A stretch of 64,000 nt of DNA from Bifidobacterium pluvialisilvae (GCF_019331695.1 NZ_JAHBBI010000006.1:124001-188000), one strand, 5' to 3'; shown: positions 20,750-29,650, numbered from the stretch's first letter. Numbers and translations: made by a program. Notes: generated by a model from the sequence alone, not told the origin.

Positions 20750-21430
20750 TTAAATCCCCAAAAATCCTTGTTCCTTGGCCTTGGCGAATGCGGCTTCGCG
20801 TACGGTCGGGTCGTCGAGCCTGCCGTCGACGAGGGCGCTGAAGCCGTGCACTTCGCGCGTGCCGGCGATGTCGATGAGCTGCACGCGGTGCGATTCGCCC
20901 GGTTCGAAGCGCACGGCCGTGCCGGCGGGGATGTCGAGTCGCTTGCCGTAGGCGGCTTTGCGGTCGAACTTGAGGTATTTGTTGACTTCGAAGAAGTGGA
21001 AGTGCGAGCCGATCTGAATCGGACGGTCGGCGGTGTTGACCACGTCGAGTTCGATGCTTTCACGACCGGCGTTGATGGTGAGGTCGCCGTCGGCGAAGAA
21101 GTATTCGCCCGGCTTGAGCTTTTCGGTGGTCTCGATGGGGTTGTGCACGGAGACGAGCTTGGTGCCGTCGGGGAACGTGGCCTCGACCTCAACGACGTCG
21201 ATCATCTCGGCCACGCCGTCCATCACGTCTTCAGGCTTGAGGAGCGTGCGGCCGTACTGCATGAGCTCGGCGACGGTCGCGCCCTCGCGCGCGCGTTCCA
21301 CGCATTCGGAGCTGATGAGCGCCACAGCCTCCGGATAGTTGAGCTTCACGCCGCGGTTTTTCCGTTCCTTGGCAAGCTCGCCCGCCTGATGCAGCAGCAG
21401 CTTGTCGATCTCCCTAGGAGTAAGTCTCAT
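20750..21430 (-). CDS. ureA: Urease gamma-beta fusion (UreA-UreB)
   Basis: 226 residues from ATG at 21430. Residues 1-100 are urease gamma ([44 protein letters not shown]); residues about 108-226 are urease beta ([46 protein letters not shown]). Both subunits are complete in one chain, as in Helicobacter UreA and other urease-positive bifidobacteria. Only a weak GGGGG lies before the start. Confidence 0.95.
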   Translation of the reverse strand: MRLTPREIDKLLLHQAGELAKERKNRGVKLNYPEAVALISSECVERAREGATVAELMQYGRTLLKPEDVMDGVAEMIDVVEVEATFPDGTKLVSVHNPIETTEKLKPGEYFFADGDLTINAGRESIELDVVNTADRPIQIGSHFHFFEVNKYLKFDRKAAYGKRLDIPAGTAVRFEPGESHRVQLIDIAGTREVHGFSALVDGRLDDPTVREAAFAKAKEQGFLGI

Positions 21431-21588
21431 CAGACCCCCATCGCTCGATATGCCTGTTTCGTCGGTGGCGGGGCGCCGCGCATTAGCGCGCAAGCCCCGC
21501 CACCGCCACGAATTCGGGGATATTGTATGGCGACTATGAGAACGGGAGGTTTCCTGAAGAATCCTGATAAAAAAGTAAAATACAGCAT

Positions 21589-22800
21589 GTGTCTAGCAAT
21601 TACATCTACCAAAGTCACTCGGATTTCAATCTAAGTGATCACAACATTAAAATGTCCAAAGACGAAGAAATCAAACAACGACAACGCTTAAGTTCCTATG
21701 GTTCTTACCGCCCAGAAAAATGCATGATTTGCGGAACAACATTTCAGGACCAACGGCCATGCAACTCACATTCAATTCCGCAATTTGTATTAAAGAGCCT
21801 TAACAATGGCGCGTCTGGCAACGATAAGTCAGGGCAATTTTATCCACTTAACTCGTTTCTTCAAATTCCGTGGGTAAATAAAGTTAACGGCCGCAATAAC
21901 ACCGGCACTTTTTCGCTATTATGCAAAAAATGCGATGGCAGCTGTTTCCAAAACTACGAACGCGCTGATATCTATACAAAGTCATTGCTTGGCAACGCTA
22001 ACCTGCAAACAATTCTCAACGAAATTGCAATGAAAAACTACCTATATTCGTACTATGACGCAAAAAAGACGATTGCCCGAATAGAAAAAGAGTTGCGGCA
22101 GGAGGAAACCTCTTCCTTTACATCAAGGAAAGAATTGAACCGTCGAATTCAAATCTTAAACCAACAGCTTGATGCAGAAACAGCTAATGCCAAGGACAGC
22201 TTTCAAGGATTCAAGAACACATGCAGTATTAGAGCCAAATTACAATCTAAGCCATCTACGATACTTTATACAGTAGATTTCTACCATCAATATAATCGTC
22301 TTTTCCCCTTAGCTTTTCAAGGGAAAATCACTATTGAATACGATTGCTGGGGCAATCATATAAACAACTTATTTGCTTTTGATCAAGCGACTCAGGATAT
22401 GCATTTATGTATTTTTCCAATTCGCGGGACCACCATGGTTCTTTCTTTTTCAAGACGTAAGGATAAAAAGATACAACTCATACGCAAGAATCTCAATAAG
22501 AAGAAAGTCGATGAAACAGCCAAAGCATTAACCGCAATGGCTATGACTGCATCGGGAAATTTTGCCGTGTATATCAACACACCAGAATCTATATTCAATA
22601 ACCAATATTTACGGTCATTGGCGGGGGAAACAGGAACCATTCTTACTCATACTTACACTCAAAATAACAATGTTTCCCCATCGCAAGCACAGAAATTAGC
22701 ACACCAATCTGTGAGGGAAAACCACATTACAGGAGCCCGGAAACATCTAACTGACTATTTAAAAATCCCCAATAAACTCATTGGACTAAATAATGTTTGA
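21589..22800 (+). CDS. AT-rich orphan with CxxC...SHxIP...CxxCD (HNH-like) N-terminus
   Basis: Up to 403 residues from a GTG at 21589; an ATG at 21652 is the alternative, and neither has a clear ribosome site. Residues 45-115 hold CMICG, then [12 protein letters not shown] and [15 protein letters not shown]. This spacing resembles uncharacterised bacterial proteins with a CxxC-SHxIP-CxxC zinc/HNH-like module. A coiled stretch (about 160-215, rich in Lys/Glu/Gln) and a C-terminal domain of unknown type follow. Base composition is clearly lower in GC than both neighbours, with rare-codon usage (AAA, ATA, TTA), which indicates recent transfer. Function is unknown; a nuclease or defence role is only inference. 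Confidence 0.6.
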   Translation: MSSNYIYQSHSDFNLSDHNIKMSKDEEIKQRQRLSSYGSYRPEKCMICGTTFQDQRPCNSHSIPQFVLKSLNNGASGNDKSGQFYPLNSFLQIPWVNKVNGRNNTGTFSLLCKKCDGSCFQNYERADIYTKSLLGNANLQTILNEIAMKNYLYSYYDAKKTIARIEKELRQEETSSFTSRKELNRRIQILNQQLDAETANAKDSFQGFKNTCSIRAKLQSKPSTILYTVDFYHQYNRLFPLAFQGKITIEYDCWGNHINNLFAFDQATQDMHLCIFPIRGTTMVLSFSRRKDKKIQLIRKNLNKKKVDETAKALTAMAMTASGNFAVYINTPESIFNNQYLRSLAGETGTILTHTYTQNNNVSPSQAQKLAHQSVRENHITGARKHLTDYLKIPNKLIGLNNV

Positions 22801-22806
22801 CGTGAG

Positions 22807-22845
22807 GATGAATATTTGCGTATCGTCACACCGCAAATATTCATC
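22807..22845 (+). terminator. Terminator of the AT-rich gene
   Basis: A perfect 14-bp stem GATGAATATTTGCG / CGCAAATATTCATC with an 11-nt loop begins 7 bp after the stop codon and is followed by a T-rich stretch (TTCCTTCATATC). Confidence 0.8.
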
Positions 22846-22898
22846 TTCCTTCATATCATCTTTCATCCATATCAACAACTTTCACCACCCACAATCCC

Positions 22899-23144
22899 CT
22901 ACTCCCCAACACAAAACGCCGCATATAGCGGTACGCTGCGGATGCCGTTGTCGACTCCGAAATTCTTGGCCGAAAGACGCAACACCTTATCAGGCTCATA
23001 TTTGCCTAGGTACACCGACAGACTCCGCAATCTGGTGTTATCGGGACGACTTCACCCCACCGGCACACCGGCGACACTGTCGTTCATCTGCATGATGAAA
23101 TCCACCTCGGCAGTGGCGCCGCTGGTCCAATACCGCAACAGTAT
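22899..23144 (-). pseudogene. Remnant of a DUF4143-type AAA ATPase (C-terminal end)
   Basis: Minus-strand translation gives the C-terminal end typical of ATPases with a DUF4143 domain: RYWTSGATAEVDFIMQ, then after an in-frame TGA the segment RSLSVYLGKYEPDKVLRLSA and SVPLYAAF before a stop at 22899. The conserved PVEVKS junction is broken at the TGA, which points to at least one lesion there. The whole N-terminal ATPase part is missing; upstream only a tandem repeat is found. It is therefore a dead fragment, probably left by a deletion. Confidence 0.75.
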
Positions 23145-23180
23145 GCGGCCGCCGCAAACACCAACCACACATCCACCCTT

Positions 23181-23217
23181 TTATATCTTTTTATAAGTTT
23201 TATATCTTTTATAAGTT
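23181..23217. repeat. Two tandem 18-19-bp AT-rich units upstream of the ATPase remnant
   Basis: TTATATCTTTTTATAAGTT (23181-23199) is followed directly by TTATATCTTTTATAAGTT (23200-23217), differing by one T. Each unit contains the palindrome TTATAA. The position just before the remnant suggests a leftover promoter or operator of the deleted gene. Confidence 0.7.
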
Positions 23218-23236
23218 GGAAGGCATAAACCCGAAT

Positions 23237-23258
23237 AAACGTTGATATTCCAACGTTT
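23237..23258 (-). terminator. Hairpin after the toxin-antitoxin-like operon
   Basis: AAACGTTG / CAACGTTT form an 8-bp stem with a 6-nt loop, about 65 bp beyond the stop of the 127-residue gene on the minus strand. A second weak hairpin (ACAACG / CGTTGT) lies at 23263-23286. T-runs are poor, so this is only a likely terminator. Confidence 0.4.
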
Positions 23259-23324
23259 CTGCCACAACGACACCAATCCCCGTTGTGACCCCTAAATAGA
23301 CCTTTTAACTACCCTTTTCTCAGA

Positions 23325-23708
23325 TCACCGAGTCGCCTCAGCCAAGCGTCGGTAGATATCCGATGGCAGGTGCCGGTTTCCGAAGCCGCGCACTCGGATG
23401 CCGAAGTCCGTACGCCGATACACGATGCGCATGTCGGCGCGAGCCCCCTGGAAGCGGTGATGCTGAAAATGGTAGGACCGCCATTGCGCGAGACCATACT
23501 TCAACGCAGCGCCTTCCACGCGGCCGGCGACGAGTTTGGCGAGTGCATCATGCACACTGACGACTGCGGTCTTGAATTCGGCTTCGTCCGGCCACACATA
23601 TGCCAGCAGAATCACGTCATCGGACAACGATTCCGGATCCATTTCCACACCATCAACTCCGGCGAGAATGGCAATGGCATCGGTAAGCAACGCATTGGGA
23701 ATAGCCAT
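23325..23708 (-). CDS. Putative toxin of a type II toxin-antitoxin pair
   Basis: 127 residues. The C-terminal end (RADMRIVYRRTDFGIRVRGF, then GNRHLPSDIYRRL) resembles the strand-rich end of RelE/ParE-like toxins, though overall similarity is faint. The start overlaps the stop of the upstream gene by one base (TGATG), so both are translated together, as in toxin-antitoxin operons. It lies in the accessory patch between urease and urea transporter genes. The family assignment is inference from operon form and the C-terminal sequence. Confidence 0.5.
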   Translation of the reverse strand: MAIPNALLTDAIAILAGVDGVEMDPESLSDDVILLAYVWPDEAEFKTAVVSVHDALAKLVAGRVEGAALKYGLAQWRSYHFQHHRFQGARADMRIVYRRTDFGIRVRGFGNRHLPSDIYRRLAEATR

Positions 23709-24169
23709 CAGGCACCAACTTCGCCGGATTTACCTTCGCCCACCCCGCGCGCATCATCCGACTGGGCATCACCAGTATCACCAACATCACCGGTCGAAGA
23801 ATCCCCATCGACCCCATCAAGGAACTCACGCACCTTGTTGCCGCGTCGAAGAAGGCTCTCCTGTGCGGCCGCCGCAAGTGCTTCGCCGGACTTCCAATCC
23901 TCTCTGGCTCCACGAGCAATGAACATCTGCTGTACGGCGACGCGCTCCACCTCAGACTCCAGCACGTTGATGGAATCCAGCAGTTCGTTCATCGCATCGA
24001 CCGACACCAGATATCCCGTCGTATCGGAACGATCCACGATCTCCATGATGCCCTGCTCCACCAACGATTTACGCCACGCGTTCGACCGCGCCAATTCCGT
24101 CAGTCCGATGCGAGAACCAGGTGCTGCCGCCTCGCGCAACGCCTTCGCACGCTCCTTGATATCCGTCAT
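23708..24169 (-). CDS. Putative antitoxin (Phd/YefM-like context)
   Basis: 153 residues. The N-terminal half may bind DNA (IGLTELARSNAWRKSLVEQG); the middle (GYLVSVDAMNELLDSINVLE) resembles the end of Phd/YefM-type antitoxins. The last 40 residues are acidic and Gly/Asp-rich, probably disordered, which suits an antitoxin tail. The gene precedes and overlaps the putative toxin gene. A perfect 9-bp inverted repeat is found 79 bp upstream. No catalytic motif is visible. Confidence 0.5.
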   Translation of the reverse strand: MTDIKERAKALREAAAPGSRIGLTELARSNAWRKSLVEQGIMEIVDRSDTTGYLVSVDAMNELLDSINVLESEVERVAVQQMFIARGAREDWKSGEALAAAAQESLLRRGNKVREFLDGVDGDSSTGDVGDTGDAQSDDARGVGEGKSGEVGA

Positions 24170-24247
24170 CGCATACCGCCTTCCACCGCACTTACCCTAC
24201 TCCGGCCGTCATCACCGCCGACTGCAATCACTTGAGCCGCAATATTC

Positions 24248-24279
24248 AATCACATTTTACATCATAGAATAATGTGATT
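24248..24279. promoter_or_regulatory. Inverted repeat upstream of the toxin-antitoxin-like operon
   Basis: AATCACATT and AATGTGATT form a perfect 9-bp inverted repeat with a 14-nt AT-rich spacer. It lies about 80 bp upstream of the antitoxin start, a position suited to autoregulation; it could also be a terminator hairpin. Confidence 0.45.
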
Positions 24280-24297
24280 TCAGGCAACACAGAAAAA

Positions 24298-24345
24298 GGC
24301 GGGGCGGTCGCTGCCACGGACAGTTACAGCAACGGCCGTCCCGCC
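24298..24345 (-). terminator. Terminator of the urea transporter operon
   Basis: An imperfect GC-rich stem (GGCGGGACGGCCG against CGGTCGCCCCGCC-type sequence at 24298-24345), read on the minus strand, is followed by five T (AAAAA at 24293-24297 on the plus strand). It lies about 160 bp beyond urtE. The stretch 24170-24505 holds no gene. Confidence 0.7.
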
Positions 24346-24505
24346 GGAACAGACCTTCCCCGACGGGCTTCGATGCCGGCGTCAGGGAAGGAGCATTGAA
24401 AGGCGCGCCACACGAGATGCGGCGCATCGCACGGGTCGAGGGACATGCGGAACGAGCAGACCGTATGACGCACGCCCCGCCATGCCGCGCGACCGCACAC
24501 CGCAC

Positions 24506-25207
24506 CTACACGCGCATGGCTTCCTTCGCGGTCTCGACCTGGTCGGCGCCGCCCTTGCCGGAGGCGATGAACCGGCCGGATGCGAGCACATGGTACGTGT
24601 CGCAGCGTTCGACGGCGAACTGCACCTTCTGCTCGACCAGCACAACGCCGATGCCGCGGTCCTCCACCATCGAACGGATCGAACGCTGGATGTCGGCCAC
24701 GATGTTCGGCTGGATGCCTTCGGTCGGCTCGTCGAGAATCATGAGCTTCGGCCGCGTAATCAAGGCCCTAGCAATCGAGAGCTGCTGACGCTGGCCGCCG
24801 GAGAGCAGGCCGGCGCGACGACCGGCAAACTCCTTCAGCACGGGGAACGCCTCCACGGCCTCGTCGTAGCGGGCCTGCGCCTCGGAACCGTAGCGGTCGG
24901 CGACCACATGCAGGTTCTCGTCGACGGTCATGGTGCCGAACGACTGCTGCCCCTGCGGCACGAACGCCATGCCCGCGCGGATGCGCTGGTTCGGCGCGGC
25001 CTTGGTCACGTCCTTGCCGTCGAACTTCACCGAGCCGCCGGTGGCGGGCAGCAGACCGAGAATCGCCTTGAGCAGCGAGGTCTTGCCGGCGCCGTTGTTG
25101 CCGATGATGCTGACCCATTTGCCTTCGGACACGTCGAAGCTGATGTCGTTGACCACGGTCACCTTGCCGTAGCCGGTGCTCAGCCCGTTCACTTCCAACA
25201 TTGCCAT
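24506..25207 (-). CDS. urtE: Urea ABC transporter ATPase UrtE
   Basis: 233 residues, LivF-like. Walker A GNNGAGKTSLLK, Q-loop FVPQGQQ, signature LSGGQRQQLSIARAL and Walker B LMILDEPTEGIQPNIV are intact; IQPNIVADI is typical of UrtE. It pairs with UrtD to energise urea import. Its start codon overlaps the urtD stop by one base. It is the last gene of urtABCDE. Confidence 0.94.
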   Translation of the reverse strand: MAMLEVNGLSTGYGKVTVVNDISFDVSEGKWVSIIGNNGAGKTSLLKAILGLLPATGGSVKFDGKDVTKAAPNQRIRAGMAFVPQGQQSFGTMTVDENLHVVADRYGSEAQARYDEAVEAFPVLKEFAGRRAGLLSGGQRQQLSIARALITRPKLMILDEPTEGIQPNIVADIQRSIRSMVEDRGIGVVLVEQKVQFAVERCDTYHVLASGRFIASGKGGADQVETAKEAMRV

Positions 25208-26196
25208 TAGTTTTCGCCTCCGCCCAGGTAAATGCTTACGACTTCGTCGTTGTTCTGAATCTCTTCAACGCTGCCTTCGGCGAGGATCTCGCCTTGATTG
25301 AGCACGGTGACGGAGTCGGCGAACTTGCGCATGAATTCCATGTCGTGTTCGACGATGATGACCGTGCGGTTGCGGCTGCATCGCTTGAGCAGCTCGCCGG
25401 TCTGCTGCCGTTCCTCGGGGGTCATGCCGGCGACGGGCTCGTCGAGCAGCAGCAGATGGGCGTCCTGCACGAGCAGCATGCCGATCTCGAGCCACTGCTT
25501 CTTGCCGTGCGGCAGGATGCCGGCCGGCTTGTAGGCGTCGGAGGTCAGGCCGGTGACGTCCATCATGTACTGGATGTTCTGCGAGACGCCCTTGACCGGC
25601 CGGAACAGGTCGCGCGTCTTCTTGCGGAACCCTTCGGCCAGCTGCAGGTTCTCCAGCACCGACAGCTCTTCCACGACCGATGCGGTCTGGAAGGTTCGTC
25701 CGACACCGAGCTTGACGATGTCGTTGGGCTTCCTGCCCAGCAGCTGCTCGCCGCGGAATTTGGCGGAGCCGGTCGCCGGCGTCAGGCCGGTGATCGCGTC
25801 GATGATGGTGGTCTTGCCGGCGCCGTTCGGGCCGATGAGGAATCGCAGATCGCCATGCTGCACCGTAAGGTTCAAGTCCTTGACGGCGACGAATCCGTCG
25901 AATTCCACATGCAGGCCCTGGATTTCGAGATAGTCGCTCCACTGGCCGCCACGGTCGTCGAGCACGGAAAGCTCGTCCTTCAAATCCTGCATGCGCTTGC
26001 GTTCGGAGACGATCTCGTCCTTCATGCGGCTGACTTCGTCGCGCATCTGTCGGGCCTCGTCGCGCAGCTGCTGTGCCTCGGCGCGAAGCTGCGCGGCATC
26101 GGAGACGTCGTTCTTCCCGGCCTCGTTGTTCTTCTCGGTCACGTCGCTCACCTCTTCCCTCGTATCGATTCCGTCGGTTCCGTCGATTCCGCTCAT
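25207..26196 (-). CDS. urtD: Urea ABC transporter ATPase UrtD with N-terminal coiled-coil extension
   Basis: 329 residues, about 80 longer than usual LivG/UrtD. The ATPase begins near residue 85 (LEIQGLHVEFDGFVAVKDLN) with Walker A GPNGAGKTTIIDAITG, VGRTFQT, and Walker B LLLLDEPVAGM; the signature motif is degenerate (LPHGKKQWLEIGM), normal for UrtD. The N-terminal extension is a heptad-rich Arg/Glu helix (repeats of QLRDEARQMRDE) that should form a coiled coil. Start and urtC stop overlap as ATGA. Confidence 0.93.
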   Translation of the reverse strand: MSGIDGTDGIDTREEVSDVTEKNNEAGKNDVSDAAQLRAEAQQLRDEARQMRDEVSRMKDEIVSERKRMQDLKDELSVLDDRGGQWSDYLEIQGLHVEFDGFVAVKDLNLTVQHGDLRFLIGPNGAGKTTIIDAITGLTPATGSAKFRGEQLLGRKPNDIVKLGVGRTFQTASVVEELSVLENLQLAEGFRKKTRDLFRPVKGVSQNIQYMMDVTGLTSDAYKPAGILPHGKKQWLEIGMLLVQDAHLLLLDEPVAGMTPEERQQTGELLKRCSRNRTVIIVEHDMEFMRKFADSVTVLNQGEILAEGSVEEIQNNDEVVSIYLGGGEN

Positions 26197-27344
26197 GCTT
26201 CCACCGCTTTCGCCTCGGAGGCCACGACCGCCACGTCACCGACGGTCGAGCCGGCACCTCCGCCGAACCTCTCCTTCAGCCACGGCCACAGGTCCTTGGC
26301 CTGGCCGAGTCCGTACGGTGCGAACGCGATGACGAGGATGAAGATGAGGCCTTCGATGTACGTCCAGGCGGACGGATAGGCGTCCGACAGCTGCGTTTCG
26401 GCGAAGCGGATGAGCAGCGTGCCGACGACCGGGCCGAGCAGCGTGGTTCGTCCGCCGATCACCACGCCGGCGAGCATCAGGATAGACGGCGTCACGCCGA
26501 TGTCGGACGGCGAGATGATGCCGACGACGGGCACGAACATCGCGCCGCCGATGCCGGCGAACATGGCTGCCAGCGAGAACGCGAAAACCTTGATGGACGC
26601 GGGGTTGTAGCCAAGGAACTTCATGCGGTTCTCCTGGTCGCGCACGCCGATGATGAGCTCGCCCATGAACGACCTGCGGATCCAGCGCACGATGAGCACC
26701 ATGGCCAGCACGAGGAACGCGCAGATGTAGTAGATCATCTGCTTGTTGGCGGGGTCGGTGAGGTCGTAGCCGAAGAATCCGGAGAAGTCACTGAGGCCGT
26801 TGGCGCCGCCGGTGGTCTTGGACTGTCCGACGAGCAGCACGGAGAACGCCGCGACCAGCGCCTGCGAAAGAATCGCGAAGTAGGCGCCGCGCACGCCGCG
26901 TCCGAACACGAGGATGCCAAGCACGGCGGCGACCGCGCCGGGGACGACGGCCACGCCGATCACGGCGACGACGGGATTGCGGAACAGGTCCCAGAATCCC
27001 GGCAGGTCGGTGATGCCGTACTGCGCCATGAAGTCGGGCACCTGGCCGGGGCCAAGCTCCTCGAGTTTCAGATGAATGGCCATCACGTATGCGCCGAGGC
27101 CGAAGAACAGGCCCTGTCCCAGCGTCAGCATGCCGCCCTGGCCCCAGGCCAGTCCGATGCCGACGGCCACCATCGCATAGCACAGGTACTTCGACAGCAG
27201 ACCGAGGCTGTAGCCGCTCAACACGGCCGGCATGAGGAAGATCAACGCCACGGTGACGACGATTCCCACCCATACACGATATTTTTCGAATACGGCGCCA
27301 GCCGACTTGTCGCTGCCGATGCCCTGAACGATACCGTTGCTCAT
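26193..27344 (-). CDS. urtC: Urea ABC transporter permease UrtC
   Basis: 383 residues, LivM-like with about ten membrane segments. Landmarks: GLAWGQGGMLTLGQGLFFGLGAY near residue 65, FLGYNPASIKVFAFSLAAMFAGIGGAMF, and the GGRTTLLGPVVG coupling region. QGGMLTLGQGLFFGLGAY is typical of UrtC. It forms the membrane channel with UrtB, which ends 15 bp upstream. Confidence 0.94.
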   Translation of the reverse strand: MSNGIVQGIGSDKSAGAVFEKYRVWVGIVVTVALIFLMPAVLSGYSLGLLSKYLCYAMVAVGIGLAWGQGGMLTLGQGLFFGLGAYVMAIHLKLEELGPGQVPDFMAQYGITDLPGFWDLFRNPVVAVIGVAVVPGAVAAVLGILVFGRGVRGAYFAILSQALVAAFSVLLVGQSKTTGGANGLSDFSGFFGYDLTDPANKQMIYYICAFLVLAMVLIVRWIRRSFMGELIIGVRDQENRMKFLGYNPASIKVFAFSLAAMFAGIGGAMFVPVVGIISPSDIGVTPSILMLAGVVIGGRTTLLGPVVGTLLIRFAETQLSDAYPSAWTYIEGLIFILVIAFAPYGLGQAKDLWPWLKERFGGGAGSTVGDVAVVASEAKAVEA

Positions 27345-27359
27345 TGCAATCCCCTTCCC

Positions 27360-28244
27360 TTACGCCAGATTCCTAGAACGGATGGCCACAAGGCCCTGCG
27401 GGCGGAACTGCAGGAAGATGACCACGATGAGGAACACCGACATCTGCGCGATGGACGACGACGTGGGCAGTTCGACGGCCGACTGGCACAGGCCGAGCAC
27501 AAACGACGCGATCACGGCGCCCTTGAGCTGGCCGACGCCGCCGGCGACGACCACGAGGAACGCCTGCACGATGAACGAGGTTCCGAAGTTGTAGCTGATG
27601 GAGTTCAGCAGGCTCAGTGCCACGCCGGCCACGCCGGCGATGCCCGAGCCGATGAAGAACGTCACATGGTCGACGGCCTTGGTGGAGATGCCCGACACCT
27701 CGGCGAGGTCGCGGTTCTCGGAGGTCGCGCGAATCTGGCGTCCCAGCGGCGTGAGCTTCAGCACTGCGTACAACGCCGCCACGCACACGATGGCCAGGAT
27801 GAAGATGAACAGTCGGGCGGCCGGGAAGCTGTAGCCGAAGATGGTCACCGGCTTGGTCAGCGCCTCGGGGGCCTGCGCATACACGCCGGTCGAGCCGAAG
27901 ATGTCACGCGCGACTTGCTGCAATACCAGCGAGACGCCGAACGTCACGAGCAGCGTGTCCAACGGCCTGGTGCGCATGCGTTCGAGCAGCAGCACATCGA
28001 GCAGCAGGCCCAGCAGGCCGGCCACCACGAATCCGACGACCAGCGCGAGCGCCAGCGACGCCGCGTTGCCACCGATGAGCGAGCTCATCACGTAGGCCGT
28101 GTAGGCGCCGGCCATCATGAACTCGCCGTGGGCGTTGTTGATGACGCCCATCTGGCCGAAGGTCAGCGACAGGCCGAGCGCGGCCAGCAGCAGAATCGAT
28201 CCGTTCGACAATCCCGCGACTATCTGCGGAAACAACATATTCAT
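27360..28244 (-). CDS. urtB: Urea ABC transporter permease UrtB
   Basis: 294 residues from ATG at 28244 (MNMLFPQIVAGLSNGSILLL), with GAGG 7 nt upstream; a longer reading frame has no membrane character. LivH-like: GLSLTFGQMGVINNAHGEFMMAGAYTAY is the UrtB-type motif, followed by about eight membrane segments and the EAA-like loop RATSENRDLAEVSGI. It starts 25 nt after the urtA stop. Confidence 0.94.
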   Translation of the reverse strand: MNMLFPQIVAGLSNGSILLLAALGLSLTFGQMGVINNAHGEFMMAGAYTAYVMSSLIGGNAASLALALVVGFVVAGLLGLLLDVLLLERMRTRPLDTLLVTFGVSLVLQQVARDIFGSTGVYAQAPEALTKPVTIFGYSFPAARLFIFILAIVCVAALYAVLKLTPLGRQIRATSENRDLAEVSGISTKAVDHVTFFIGSGIAGVAGVALSLLNSISYNFGTSFIVQAFLVVVAGGVGQLKGAVIASFVLGLCQSAVELPTSSSIAQMSVFLIVVIFLQFRPQGLVAIRSRNLA

Positions 28245-28269
28245 AGCGGTTCCTCTCCTTGGCTCCCGA

Positions 28270-29583
28270 TCACTCGCCGGACCCGTCCGAACCGGACGTG
28301 CTGGCGCTGAGGCTCTTCGCCCAGTCATAGGTCTTCAGATACGGGTCGGGCGCGATGGGCCCGTCGGACTTCCATACGGTGTGGATCAGCTTGTCGGAGC
28401 CGATCTTGCCGATGTACGACGTCTTGTAGATGTGGTGGTTCTTGCCGTCGACCTTCACCTGGCCTTCGGGGGCGTCGAACGTGACGCCGTCGGCCGCGGC
28501 CTTGACCTTGTCCACGTCGAACGACTTGGCCTTCTCGACCATCTTCTTCCACAGGTACACGGACGTGTACGCGGATTCCATTGGGTCGGAGGTCGGTCGG
28601 CTTTCGCCGTACTTGGCCTTGAAGTTCTTCACGAACTTCTTGTTCTCGGGGTTGTCGAGCGTCTGATAGTAGTTCCAGGCGGTCAGCTGGTCCTTGACGT
28701 TGTCGACGCCGATCGAGGCGACCTCCTCCTCGGCGATGGACATCGAGATGACCGGCACCTTGTCGGCGGAAAGGCCGGAGGCCTTGTATTCCTTGAAGAA
28801 CGCGACGTTGGAGTCGCCGTTCAGCGTGTTCACGACGGCGTCGGCACCGGAGAACTTGAGCTTGTTGACGATGGTGGTGAAGTCGGTCGATCCCATCGGG
28901 GTGTATTCCTCGCCGACGACCTCCATGCCGTTGCCTTCGGCGTAGGCCTTGACCACGCGGTTGGCGGTCTGTGGGAACACGTAGTCGGATCCGACGAGGA
29001 ACAGCTTTTTATGGCCCTGCTCCTTGAGGTAGTCGAGCGCGGGAACGATCTGCTGGTTCGGGGCGGCGCCGGAGTAGAAGATGTTCGGCGAGGATTCCAT
29101 GCCCTCGTATTGCAGCGGATAGAACAGCAGCGCGTTGTCCTCCTCGAAGACCGGCAGCATGGCCTTGCGCGAGCTGGACGTCCAGCCGCCGAACACGGCG
29201 GCGACGCACTGCTTTTCGATGAGCGTGCGGGCCTTTTCGGCGAACGTGGCGGGCTCGGACTTGCCGTCCTGCTGTTCGATCTGGATCTGCTTGCCGAGCA
29301 CACCGCCGTCCGCGTTTATCTCGTCGACGGCCATGTGCAGCGAATCGCTGACGGTTTTCTCGGAGATGGCCATCGTTCCGGAAAGCGAGTTCACGAAACC
29401 GACCTTGATGGTGTTGCCCGACGTGTCCACGCACGACGTGGCCGAGGCGTTCGACGCCGAGCTCTTGTCGAGGGCCTCCTTTTCGGCGACGGTGCGTCCC
29501 CATCCGCAGCCGCCGAGGCCCATGATCGCGGCGACCGCGAGGGCCGCCGCTCCGGCGCGCAACGCTAGTGATGTTCTGCCCAT
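28270..29583 (-). CDS. urtA: Urea-binding lipoprotein UrtA
   Basis: 437 residues. A lipoprotein signal (AAIMGLGGC, Cys26) is followed by a periplasmic-binding fold of the LivK/UrtA type: KVGFVNSLSGTMAISEKTV, AVFGGWTSSSRKAMLPVFEE and NALLFYPLQYEGMESSPNIF are UrtA signatures. It captures urea at the cell surface for UrtBCDE. GGGGAGAGG precedes the ATG. It is the first gene of urtABCDE; a palindrome lies 50 bp upstream. Confidence 0.96.
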   Translation of the reverse strand: MGRTSLALRAGAAALAVAAIMGLGGCGWGRTVAEKEALDKSSASNASATSCVDTSGNTIKVGFVNSLSGTMAISEKTVSDSLHMAVDEINADGGVLGKQIQIEQQDGKSEPATFAEKARTLIEKQCVAAVFGGWTSSSRKAMLPVFEEDNALLFYPLQYEGMESSPNIFYSGAAPNQQIVPALDYLKEQGHKKLFLVGSDYVFPQTANRVVKAYAEGNGMEVVGEEYTPMGSTDFTTIVNKLKFSGADAVVNTLNGDSNVAFFKEYKASGLSADKVPVISMSIAEEEVASIGVDNVKDQLTAWNYYQTLDNPENKKFVKNFKAKYGESRPTSDPMESAYTSVYLWKKMVEKAKSFDVDKVKAAADGVTFDAPEGQVKVDGKNHHIYKTSYIGKIGSDKLIHTVWKSDGPIAPDPYLKTYDWAKSLSASTSGSDGSGE

Positions 29584-29632
29584 GCGTTCCTCTCCCCTTT
29601 ACCCTATGAATGCAACAGGGAACAGCATGGCA

Positions 29633-29650
29633 ACGTTCGGCATCGAACGT
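29633..29650. promoter_or_regulatory. Palindromic operator candidate upstream of urtA
   Basis: ACGTTCG-GCAT-CGAACGT, a perfect 7-bp inverted repeat, lies 50 bp upstream of the urtA start within the only promoter-sized gap of the operon. Its form fits a dimeric repressor or activator. The binding protein is unknown. Confidence 0.45.

Noticed and set aside
22816-23196. 126-codon plus-strand frame after the AT-rich gene
   Set aside because: It starts inside the terminator hairpin and lies opposite the DUF4143 remnant, whose minus translation has family motifs.
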